Below are positions 56,535-63,566 of a stretch of DNA of 64,000 bases, piece after piece. The stretch lies in NCBI RefSeq assembly GCF_042468235.1, contig NZ_CP170386.1:1550001-1614000 (forward strand), read 5' to 3'. Position 1 is the first letter of the stretch. The number at the start of each line of letters is the position of its first letter. The notes below the pieces were generated by a model that saw only the letters and a list, made by a program, of their open reading frames with translations, had not been told where the DNA came from and searched no databases. The DNA is from Lonepinella sp042468235 (lineage in GTDB: Bacteria > Pseudomonadota > Gammaproteobacteria > Enterobacterales > Pasteurellaceae). The translations under genes and the position numbers were made by a program.

Positions 56535-57557
56535 ATGACAATCCAAATTTTTACAGGTTATCCCGCACGCCGTTTACGCCGTATGCGTAAACATGATTTT
56601 AGCCGCCGTTTAATGGCTGAAAATAAATTAACTGTCGATGATTTAATTTATCCTGTGTTTATTATGGAGGGCGAAAATCGACGTGAACCTGTGCCATCAA
56701 TGCCCAAAGTAGAACGTTTAACCATTGATCAATTACTCATTGAAGCAGGCTTGTTAGTCAAATATGGCGTGCCAGTGATTGCCTTATTCCCTGTGGTGGA
56801 ACAAGAGAAAAAATCCTTAATGGCAGAAGAAAGCTATAACCCAAATGGGTTAGTACAACGAGCGGTAAGAGCATTAAAATCCGCTTACCCTGAATTAGGT
56901 GTATTAACTGATGTGGCGTTGGATCCTTATACGCTACACGGTCAAGACGGTATTATTGACGAAACAGGTTATGTGCTGAATGAATTGACCTGCGATGTAT
57001 TAGTTAAACAAGCACTTTCCCATGCAGAAGCGGGAGCAGATATTGTTGCCCCAAGCGATATGATGGACGGCAGAATCGGCAAAATTCGCACCGCACTTGA
57101 ACAGAAAGGACTAATTAATACCTTAATTATGGCGTATGCGGCAAAATACGCATCAAATTATTACGGTCCTTTCCGTGATGCCGTGGGGTCATCGGCTAAC
57201 CTAAAAGGCGGTGATAAGAAAACCTATCAGGTTGATCCTGCTAACAGTAATGAGGGGCTACAAGAAGTGGCACTAGATATTCAAGAGGGGGCGGATATGG
57301 TCATGGTGAAACCAGGTATGCCTTATTTAGATATAGTATATCGGGTGAAACAACAATTTGGCGTACCAACCTTTGCTTATCAAGTTTCAGGCGAATATGC
57401 TATGCACTTAGCAGCGATTAAGAATGGCTGGTTAAAAGAAAAAGAATGTATTCTGGAAAGTTTACTCTGCTTTAAACGTGCGGGAGCTGATGGGATTTTG
57501 ACCTATTTTGCCAAACAGGTAGCCGAGTGGTTGTATTTAGACGGAAAGAATAAATAG
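56535..57557 (+). CDS. hemB: Porphobilinogen synthase (delta-aminolevulinate dehydratase)
   Basis: HemB condenses two 5-aminolevulinate molecules to porphobilinogen, upstream of HemC in this window. The 340 residues include the active-site Lys regions 'MAYAAKYASNYYGPFRDA' and 'VMVKPGMPYLD'. The metal loop reads 'DVALDPYTLHGQDG' without the Cys residues of zinc enzymes, so it is a Mg-dependent type. 'PSDMMDGRIGKIRTAL' is also typical. Confidence 0.97.
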   Translation: MTIQIFTGYPARRLRRMRKHDFSRRLMAENKLTVDDLIYPVFIMEGENRREPVPSMPKVERLTIDQLLIEAGLLVKYGVPVIALFPVVEQEKKSLMAEESYNPNGLVQRAVRALKSAYPELGVLTDVALDPYTLHGQDGIIDETGYVLNELTCDVLVKQALSHAEAGADIVAPSDMMDGRIGKIRTALEQKGLINTLIMAYAAKYASNYYGPFRDAVGSSANLKGGDKKTYQVDPANSNEGLQEVALDIQEGADMVMVKPGMPYLDIVYRVKQQFGVPTFAYQVSGEYAMHLAAIKNGWLKEKECILESLLCFKRAGADGILTYFAKQVAEWLYLDGKNK

Positions 57558-57567
57558 CATATAATAG

Positions 57568-57595
57568 CTGCAGTGAAGTTCACTGCAGTTCCGTT
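57568..57595. terminator. Palindromic terminator after hemB
   Basis: CTGCAGTGAA and TTCACTGCAG form a perfect 10-bp stem (57568-57588) around one base, then CCGTTTTT. It lies between converging genes. Confidence 0.75.
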
Positions 57596-57596
57596 T

Positions 57597-57890
57597 TTAC
57601 TTGGCTAATCCTAACTGACCGATCTTCACCCCTAAATTGCCTAAAGCAACAGGATCCAAATAATCTGCTAAGAATTTAAATAGCTCATTTAATTCGGTAA
57701 AAGTGCGGTTAATTTTTACTTCGTTTTCCACTTTACGCGTAAATTCATACTTAACCTCATCGCCGTTAATATGTGCAACCAGAGTAATATAAATGGTTTC
57801 AAAAAAGTGGCTAGTTGCCCCTTCTTCGCCAGGATCACTAATCCGAACATTCAAAGTATTGGTAAATAAAACTTCTGTTAATGCTGTCAT
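57597..57890 (-). CDS. Hypothetical protein, 97 residues, downstream of arfA
   Basis: I do not recognise this family. The protein is mixed alpha/beta in appearance: strands around 'TLNVRISDPGEEG' and 'FFETIYITLVAHINGDEVKYEF', then a helix-rich part 'FTELNELFKFLADYLDP' and a C-terminal 'LGNLGVKIGQLGLAK'. It has no signal peptide, membrane segment or Cys. AGGAAA precedes the ATG. It starts 34 bp after the arfA stop, beyond arfA's internal terminator, so it needs read-through or its own promoter inside arfA. An uptake signal lies in the coding sequence (~57700). Confidence 0.8.
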   Translation of the reverse strand: MTALTEVLFTNTLNVRISDPGEEGATSHFFETIYITLVAHINGDEVKYEFTRKVENEVKINRTFTELNELFKFLADYLDPVALGNLGVKIGQLGLAK

Positions 57891-57924
57891 GTTTTTATTT
57901 CCTTTCTAATGTAATCTATTGTTA

Positions 57925-58179
57925 TTAAAAAAACCCGATAATAAAATCTCTTTCAAAAGAAATCTTATTATCGGGCTTTTCAGTCCATTTAGTAGTATGT
58001 TTCGCCTTACGTTGATAACTGCCTTTGCCTTTGAGTTTTTTCTCAATTCGTTGGCGAAATAGTCGATCACTTAATAATGCTTGAATGGCATTATCTCGAA
58101 TAATACCACGACCATGTTGGTAAGTGGTGGTGCCCTGTGTTTCAGAAACACTTGGCAAGTTTAGTTTTTTCTTTGCCAT
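57925..58179 (-). CDS. arfA: Alternative ribosome-rescue factor A
   Basis: ArfA recruits RF2 to ribosomes stalled without a stop codon, backing up tmRNA. The 84 residues hold the ArfA core at ~20-62: 'YQHGRGIIRDNAIQALLSD', 'LFRQRIEKKLKGKGSYQRK' and 'AKHTTKW', close to E. coli ArfA. A strong AGAGAGG site precedes the ATG. The 3' end of the frame is occupied by an intrinsic terminator (57927-57975) whose U-run overlaps the last Phe codons and the stop. Most mRNAs should therefore lack a stop codon, so ArfA is normally tagged by tmRNA and accumulates only when tmRNA fails. This matches the known control of the family. Confidence 0.93.
   Translation of the reverse strand: MAKKKLNLPSVSETQGTTTYQHGRGIIRDNAIQALLSDRLFRQRIEKKLKGKGSYQRKAKHTTKWTEKPDNKISFERDFIIGFF
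57927..57975 (-). terminator. Intrinsic terminator inside arfA
   Basis: On the minus strand CCCGATAATAA (57975-57965) pairs with TTATTATCGGG (57944-57934), an 11-bp perfect stem with further paired bases inside, followed by seven T (57933-57927). The T-run is the FF-stop end of arfA. Confidence 0.95.
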
Positions 58180-58240
58180 ATTTTCCTCTCTTGTTAATAA
58201 ACTTGCCTATTATATATGTAATTCATGTAAATTTTAACTT

Positions 58241-58246
58241 ATAATC
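58241..58246 (+). promoter_or_regulatory. Likely -10 element of perM
   Basis: A TATAAT lies 28 bp before the perM start codon; the -35 region (about 58218, TGTAAT) is weak. Confidence 0.45.
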
Positions 58247-58273
58247 AAGAAAAAATTATGCAAGGAGCGGTTT

Positions 58274-59347
58274 ATGATAGAAATGCTGAAAAGTTGGTAC
58301 ATGCGTCGATTTAGCGATCCCCAAGCAATGGGATTGGCTGCAATCTTATTATTTTGTTTTATTGCCATTTATTTTTTTAGCGACCTAATTGCCCCCTTGT
58401 TAATCGCTATCGTATTAGCTTACTTATTAGAATTTCCGATTCAATTTCTATCCAACAAATTTGCCTTGCCTCGTATTCTATCGATTATTCTGATCTTAGG
58501 CAGTTTTATTACCTTTGCCCTGTTATTGGCATTCGGGTTATTGCCGAATTTGATTAACCAAACCCTAAACCTATTAAGCGATTTGCCGAATATGTTTAAC
58601 AAACTGCACGAATGGGCCATGCGGTTACCAGAAACCCATCCCGAATTTGTAGATGCCCAAATGATTGAAGGAATATTCACAGCTACACGTACTAAAATCC
58701 TTGGTTTCGGTGAAAGTGCGGTGAAATTTTCGCTCACTTCTATTGTAAACTTAGTGACGATTGGGATTTATGCCTTTTTAGTACCATTAATGATGTTTTT
58801 TATGTTAAAAGATAAAAACACGTTAATTCATTCGTTTACCCAATTCTTACCGCAAAATCGTCATCTTGCGAACAAAGTCTGGCAAGAAATGCAATTACAA
58901 ATTGCTAATTATATTCGAGGCAAACTGTTTGAAATTGCGATTGTCACGCTGGTAACTTATATTATTTTCCTATCCTTTGGTTTAAATTATCCACTATTGC
59001 TTTCTGTTGCGGTGGGGGTTTCGGTGTTAGTGCCTTATGTGGGAGCGGTGTTAGTCTGTGTACCAGTGGCTTTAGTCGCATTCTTTCAATTCGGCGATCA
59101 TTCTACATTCTGGTATATTATAATTGCCTACGTAGTCAGCCAGTTACTTGACGGTAATTTACTGGTGCCATTTTTATTCTCGGAAGCAGTTAATTTACAT
59201 CCTTTAACCATCATTGTCTCGGTGTTAATTTTTGGTGGACTGTGGGGATTTTGGGGCGTATTTTTTGCTATTCCGTTGGCAACCTTAGTTAAAGCTGTGA
59301 TTAATGCTTGGCCATCAACAGAAGAATTGAATGTTATTGTAAAATAA
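58274..59347 (+). CDS. perM: PerM/AI-2E family membrane transporter
   Basis: The 357-residue protein has about eight membrane segments and the AI-2E transporter family pattern: an N-terminal pair of helices ('FSDLIAPLLIAIVLAYLLEFP', cited in part), a central amphipathic region (~110-160), and 'YVVSQLLDGNLLVPFLFSEAVNLHPL' (cited by region) near the C-terminus. Homologues have been linked to quorum-signal export or Na+/H+ exchange; the substrate here is unknown. E. coli PerM has 353 residues. It is divergent from arfA. Confidence 0.88.
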   Translation: MIEMLKSWYMRRFSDPQAMGLAAILLFCFIAIYFFSDLIAPLLIAIVLAYLLEFPIQFLSNKFALPRILSIILILGSFITFALLLAFGLLPNLINQTLNLLSDLPNMFNKLHEWAMRLPETHPEFVDAQMIEGIFTATRTKILGFGESAVKFSLTSIVNLVTIGIYAFLVPLMMFFMLKDKNTLIHSFTQFLPQNRHLANKVWQEMQLQIANYIRGKLFEIAIVTLVTYIIFLSFGLNYPLLLSVAVGVSVLVPYVGAVLVCVPVALVAFFQFGDHSTFWYIIIAYVVSQLLDGNLLVPFLFSEAVNLHPLTIIVSVLIFGGLWGFWGVFFAIPLATLVKAVINAWPSTEELNVIVK

Positions 59348-59356
59348 GATAAAAAA

Positions 59357-59378
59357 TAGCACTGGGAAACCAGTGCTA
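59357..59378 (-). terminator. efp terminator
   Basis: TAGCACTGG (59357-59365) pairs with CCAGTGCTA (59370-59378) around GAAA. On the minus strand it is followed by TTTTTTATC. perM converges from the other side. Confidence 0.85.
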
Positions 59379-59396
59379 ATTTGCTATCTAAATAAT

Positions 59397-59963
59397 TTAT
59401 TTGACGCGAGAAACATATTCGCCTGAGCGAGTATCCACTTTGATAACTTCACCGATTTGAACAAATAAAGGTACTTTCACTACCGCACCAGTGCTTAATG
59501 TCGCTGGTTTACCACCAGTTCCTGCAGTATCCCCTTTCAAACCTGGGTCAGTATCCACAATTTCTAATTCCACAAAGTTTGGTGGAGTAACAGAAATCGG
59601 TGTACCATTCCATAAGGTAATAATACAATCCGCTTGGTCAAGTAACCATTTTTCTGCATCACCCACTGCTTTTTCGTCTGCAGAATATTGCTCAAAGGTT
59701 TCTGGGTGCATAAAATACCAGAAATCTTCGTCTTTGTAAGAATAGGTCAAGTTAAGATCCATCACATCAGCAGCTTCAACTGAAGTACCTGATTTAAAGT
59801 TTACGTCTAATACTTTGCCTGAAATTAATTTACGAATACGAGTACGTGTAAAGGCTTGACCTTTACCTGGTTTAACAAATTCATTTTCAACGATTACGCA
59901 AGGCTCACCGTCTTGCATAAATTTTAGACCTGGTTTAAAGTCTGTGGTAGTGTATGATGCCAT
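59397..59963 (-). CDS. efp: Elongation factor P
   Basis: EF-P relieves ribosome stalling at polyproline. The 188 residues have the KOW-like N-domain and two OB domains. The tip 'VKPGKGQAF' places a Lys at position 34, the residue that EpmA/EpmB beta-lysylate. epmB is divergent from it, with only 35 bp between the start codons, so factor and modifying enzyme share one promoter region. Confidence 0.97.
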   Translation of the reverse strand: MASYTTTDFKPGLKFMQDGEPCVIVENEFVKPGKGQAFTRTRIRKLISGKVLDVNFKSGTSVEAADVMDLNLTYSYKDEDFWYFMHPETFEQYSADEKAVGDAEKWLLDQADCIITLWNGTPISVTPPNFVELEIVDTDPGLKGDTAGTGGKPATLSTGAVVKVPLFVQIGEVIKVDTRSGEYVSRVK

Positions 59964-59998
59964 ATTTATCCTTAATTTAGATGTAGAGCTGTTTTAAA
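59964..59998. promoter_or_regulatory. Compact divergent promoter region efp / epmB
   Basis: Just 35 bp separates the ATG of efp from the GTG of epmB. Promoters must overlap each other's 5' coding ends. I see no confident -35/-10 pair. Confidence 0.4.
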
Positions 59999-61021
59999 GT
60001 GCGTATTTTAACCCAAAACCCCCTCATTAGAGAAGAACAAAAAACACAGAATTGGTTAGAAATTCTGGCAAATGCGGTTTCTGACCCTGAAAAATTGCTT
60101 AAAATGCTGGATTTACCGCTAAATGCCTTTGAAAAAGATATTCAAGCGCGCCGTTTATTTCCTATGCGAGTACCATTACCCTTTGTGCAAAAAATGGAAA
60201 AAGGCAATCCACAAGATCCGCTTTTTTTGCAAGTCATGACAGCTCAACAAGAATTTCTGGCAGAAAAAGGGTTTAGCAAAGATCCCTTAGATGAACAACA
60301 AGCAGCCGCTCCAAATATTTTACACAAATATCATAACCGATTGTTATTAATGGTGAAAGGTGGCTGTGCCATTAACTGCCGTTATTGTTTCCGCCGCCAT
60401 TTTCCCTATAACCAAAACAAAGGTAATAAAGCCAACTGGTTGAAAGCATTAGACTATATTGCGGAAAATCCACAAATCGAAGAAATTATTTGGTCTGGCG
60501 GTGATCCCTTAATGGCAAAAGATCATGAAATAGACTGGCTCATAAAACAGCTAGAAAAAATACCGCACTTGCAGCGTTTGCGGATTCATACGCGTTTACC
60601 CGTGGTCATTCCACAGCGAATTACCGATGAATTTTGTCAGATTTTAGCCCGAAGCAGATTTCAAACTGTGTTAGTCACCCATATTAATCATGCCAATGAA
60701 ATTGATACGATTTTTGCTGATGCGATGAATAAACTGAAAGCGATAGGTGTAACCTTATTAAATCAATCCGTATTATTAAAACAAATTAATGATAATGCTA
60801 ACACATTGAAAACCCTCAGCGAAAAATTATTTTCAGTGGGTATTTTACCTTATTATTTACATTTGCTGGATAAAGTAGAAGGTGCCAGTCATTTTTATAT
60901 TTCCGATCAAAGTGCGGGGCAAATTTACAAAGATTTACAAAAAATCAGTTCAGGCTATTTAGTCCCTAAATTAGCTCGAGAAATTGCTCATGAACCCAAT
61001 AAAACTTTATATGCTCCGTAG
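59999..61021 (+). CDS. epmB: EF-P beta-lysylation protein EpmB (lysine 2,3-aminomutase type)
   Basis: EpmB converts (S)-alpha-lysine to (R)-beta-lysine, which EpmA attaches to EF-P. The 340 residues have the radical-SAM motif C123-x3-C127-x2-C130 in 'GGCAINCRYCFRRHFPY', 'EEIIWSGGDPLMAKD', and the C-terminal PLP-Lys region 'LLDKVEGASHFYISDQ'. It begins at GTG (59999); no ATG gives the conserved N-terminus. It sits back to back with efp. epmA is not in the window. Confidence 0.95.
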   Translation: MRILTQNPLIREEQKTQNWLEILANAVSDPEKLLKMLDLPLNAFEKDIQARRLFPMRVPLPFVQKMEKGNPQDPLFLQVMTAQQEFLAEKGFSKDPLDEQQAAAPNILHKYHNRLLLMVKGGCAINCRYCFRRHFPYNQNKGNKANWLKALDYIAENPQIEEIIWSGGDPLMAKDHEIDWLIKQLEKIPHLQRLRIHTRLPVVIPQRITDEFCQILARSRFQTVLVTHINHANEIDTIFADAMNKLKAIGVTLLNQSVLLKQINDNANTLKTLSEKLFSVGILPYYLHLLDKVEGASHFYISDQSAGQIYKDLQKISSGYLVPKLAREIAHEPNKTLYAP

Positions 61022-61072
61022 TTAATTCTAGGAAAATCATTAAAGATCCTTTAAAATAGATAAAATTCGACC

Positions 61073-61109
61073 GCACTTTATTGGGGGCATATGATAAAGT
61101 GCATTTTTT
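61073..61109 (+). terminator. epmB terminator built on an uptake signal
   Basis: GCACTTTAT (61073-61081) pairs with ATAAAGTGC (61094-61102), then ATTTTTTG. The left arm is part of ACCGCACTT (61070-61078). Confidence 0.85.
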
Positions 61110-61134
61110 GTTTAGTATTTACTGAGGTAATATT

Positions 61135-62439
61135 GTGGAAAACACACCAAAAAATAATTCAAATCAAAGTGAATTAGATTTAGGCATAAATCAGACTGAT
61201 TCAATTTTGAGCAAAGTTACTGGCTTATTTAATAAAAAAGAAACATTACAACCCAACCAATTTGCGGTCCGTAAAGAACCTACTTTCGGCACACAACCAA
61301 ATACGACAGTGACTAATCCAGTAAATACAATACAAAATTCAGAACAAACGGTATCAGATATACAAGAAACCATACCGCCACAACAACCTACTGCCACAGA
61401 GCCTACGCAAACTACAATCGTTCAAACAGAAACCGTACAAGTGGAGAATACCACAGAAACAATAAATACGGTTAAAAATACTGCCGAACCAACGATGTCA
61501 GAAACTGTACAAGAACAGGCCGTGCCACCCACACAAAGCCATCCTAACAACAAAAATCCCGAAAACTGGGCAATTATGCAAAAATTACCTACCAAACATC
61601 GTCGCCTATTTATTGCCATTGCGGGAGTAATAGCAATTTTACTCGCATTGTTATGGTTAAAACCAAGCAATAATACAATAGAAGAAATTCAAGCAAATAA
61701 TAGTTCATCAACACCGATTGAATTCCAATCACTTGATCCGAATAAACCGCTTGAAAATAGTGAAGTGGTTAATAATGTAGAAGTAGAAACCGCAACTGTT
61801 CCAACTGATAATATAACAACACCTGAAATTACTACAGCACCAACTGTTGATCAACAACAACCTACCGTACTATCTCCAGTTGTGACACCGGCACCAGTAA
61901 AACCTGTTGATACTCAAGCAACTGAACAAGCCTATAAAGCTGAGCAAGCTAAAATTGCTGCTGAACAAGCACAAGCCCGTAAAGCTGAGCAAGCTAAAAT
62001 CGCGGCTGAGCAGGAGCAAGCTCGTCAAGCTGAACAAGCAAAAGTTGCCACCCAACAAGCTCGCAAAGCGGAACAAGCTAAACAACCAACCAATAAGGTT
62101 GCCCCAGTGGTTGATGCAAAACCAGCAGGAACTAGCGTACAAAGTCATCAATCCAATCGCAATAGCTCGACACAAACCACGGCAAGTAGTAATAGTACAA
62201 AAACCTTAGTCATTCCACAAAATACATCATTATTCCAAGTCTTTCGTAACAACGATTTGGATATTCGTGATGCCAATGCCATGACTAAAGCAATCGGAGC
62301 TGGGAATGTATTAAGTAGCTTCAAAGCCAATGATAAGGTGCAAGTTTCAGTAAGCCAAGGACATGTCAATATTATGCGTTTATCTGATGGTTCCGTGTTT
62401 ACTCGTCAAGCTGACGGAACCTATAAATACAAAAAATAA
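61135..62439 (+). CDS. oapA: Opacity-associated protein OapA
   Basis: The 434-residue protein starts at a GTG, 8 bases after GAGG. It has a long Thr/Gln-rich cytoplasmic N-terminal part (~1-155), one membrane segment (~160-177, 'LFIAIAGVIAILLALLWL'), a linker with Ala/Glu/Gln/Lys repeats of the type AEQAKIAAEQ (~265-318, probably coiled coil) and the C-terminal OapA/LysM-like domain (~358-434: 'LVIPQNTSLFQVFRNNDLDI'). In H. influenzae OapA (similar length) is needed for opaque colonies and helps colonisation; the domain is thought to bind envelope glycan. oapB follows 10 bp later. Confidence 0.92.
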   Translation: MENTPKNNSNQSELDLGINQTDSILSKVTGLFNKKETLQPNQFAVRKEPTFGTQPNTTVTNPVNTIQNSEQTVSDIQETIPPQQPTATEPTQTTIVQTETVQVENTTETINTVKNTAEPTMSETVQEQAVPPTQSHPNNKNPENWAIMQKLPTKHRRLFIAIAGVIAILLALLWLKPSNNTIEEIQANNSSSTPIEFQSLDPNKPLENSEVVNNVEVETATVPTDNITTPEITTAPTVDQQQPTVLSPVVTPAPVKPVDTQATEQAYKAEQAKIAAEQAQARKAEQAKIAAEQEQARQAEQAKVATQQARKAEQAKQPTNKVAPVVDAKPAGTSVQSHQSNRNSSTQTTASSNSTKTLVIPQNTSLFQVFRNNDLDIRDANAMTKAIGAGNVLSSFKANDKVQVSVSQGHVNIMRLSDGSVFTRQADGTYKYKK

Positions 62440-62449
62440 GGATATCCTC

Positions 62450-62836
62450 TTGAAACGACTTTTATTATTCACTTTCATCGGTATAGTGGCTTGTACGGCA
62501 GATTCAGAATTACTGTCGAATAGTCAGTCTCAACCGAAAGCCCAAGTAACATTGGATAAAACAACACAAAAGAGATCAGCCAGTCTCTATAAATGTAAAG
62601 ATGATAAAATAATAAGAGTTGTTCGTATCACTGAAAGTAGTAAAAATACTAAAAAAGTGAAAACCGATGAGATTAACCTCACCTTTGAGGGGGTCACTGA
62701 AAAACTGAATGCCACACTTTACCAAACTGGTAAATTCTATACAAGTATTCACTGGCAATGGTTAGAAACAACTGAAAACAACAGTTTGCGAAGTAGTGTG
62801 GGTAATATTCTGGCAGAACAATGTATCGAACAATAA
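62450..62836 (+). CDS. oapB: OapB-like lipoprotein
   Basis: I start it at a TTG (62450), 7 bases after AAGGA, giving 128 residues (H. influenzae OapB is about 132). This start gives a lipoprotein signal: MKRLLLFTFIGIVAC, lipidated Cys15. Upstream in-frame starts lie inside oapA and lack a signal. The mature part has 'YKCKDDKIIRVV', resembling the C-type-lysozyme-inhibitor (MliC) fold, and 'LTFEGVTEKLNATLYQTGKFYTS' (cited in part), typical of MliC. So it may inhibit host lysozyme as well as act with OapA; that is inference. Confidence 0.85.
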   Translation: MKRLLLFTFIGIVACTADSELLSNSQSQPKAQVTLDKTTQKRSASLYKCKDDKIIRVVRITESSKNTKKVKTDEINLTFEGVTEKLNATLYQTGKFYTSIHWQWLETTENNSLRSSVGNILAEQCIEQ

Positions 62837-62838
62837 TT

Positions 62839-62864
62839 AAAAGAGCCAACCGGCTCTTTTTTAT
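62839..62864. terminator. Bidirectional terminator oapB / narP
   Basis: AAAAGAGCC and GGCTCTTTT form a 9-bp stem around AACC, with T-rich sequence on the plus side and A-rich on the other. Confidence 0.9.
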
Positions 62865-62871
62865 TCACTCA

Positions 62872-63507
62872 TTAATTTCCTTTATATTCTAAATAAAGCA
62901 CTGTTGCTGCAACACGTGAATGTACGTTAAGTTTACGTAATAAATTACGAATATGTACTTTCACTGTTTCTTCTGAAATAAATAATTGATGCGCAATTTG
63001 TTTATTCGATAAACCTGTCGCGATCAGTTGCAATACATCCAACTCACGCTCGGTTAAAGAATGAATAGGCTCCTGTGAGGGGCAGCGTTCTAATAAAAGA
63101 TCTTTGATGCTATCACTTAAAATCATTTCGCCTTTAGCAATTTGTTTTATTTGCTTTAATAAAATATCTGGCTCGGTATCTTTCAATAAATAACCGTCTG
63201 CCCCCGCATCAATTAAAGAAAAAATATCATTTTTTGCATCAGAAACAGTTAAAATCACAATTCTTGCATCAACCCCTTCATTACGTAATGCTTTTAATGT
63301 ATCTAAACCTGAAAGCCCTTTCATATTGAGATCCAAAATAATTAAATCCGGATTATTTCTTAATGCAAAGGAAATGCCATCATTACCATTACTGGCTTCA
63401 CCAATAACTAGAAAATTATCTTCTAACGCTATAAGTTGTTTAATACCACGACGCATTAAAGGGTGATCGTCTATAATCAAAATACTAATTTTTTCTTGCA
63501 TGGTCAT
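62872..63507 (-). CDS. narP: Nitrate/nitrite response regulator NarP
   Basis: The 211-residue NarL/FixJ-type regulator has a receiver domain with 'IIDDHPLMRRGI', phosphoacceptor Asp59 in 'LIILDLNMKG', Lys in 'YLLKDTEP', and a C-terminal LuxR-type helix-turn-helix 'LTERELDVLQLIATGLSNKQIA' (cited in part) to 'VKVHIRNLLRKLNV'. NarP is the usual NarL/NarP member in Pasteurellaceae, working with NarQ. No sensor kinase gene is in the window. The dms promoter region has one NarP-like heptamer, so regulation of dms is possible. Confidence 0.92.
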   Translation of the reverse strand: MTMQEKISILIIDDHPLMRRGIKQLIALEDNFLVIGEASNGNDGISFALRNNPDLIILDLNMKGLSGLDTLKALRNEGVDARIVILTVSDAKNDIFSLIDAGADGYLLKDTEPDILLKQIKQIAKGEMILSDSIKDLLLERCPSQEPIHSLTERELDVLQLIATGLSNKQIAHQLFISEETVKVHIRNLLRKLNVHSRVAATVLYLEYKGN

Positions 63508-63566
63508 ATCTCTATAAAAAATACTCTTGATATTAAAAACAAATATATTGTGTTAAATAAAACTTA

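Noticed and set aside
62363..62449. Upstream extension of oapB
   Set aside because: It lies within oapA in another frame and would bury the lipoprotein signal.
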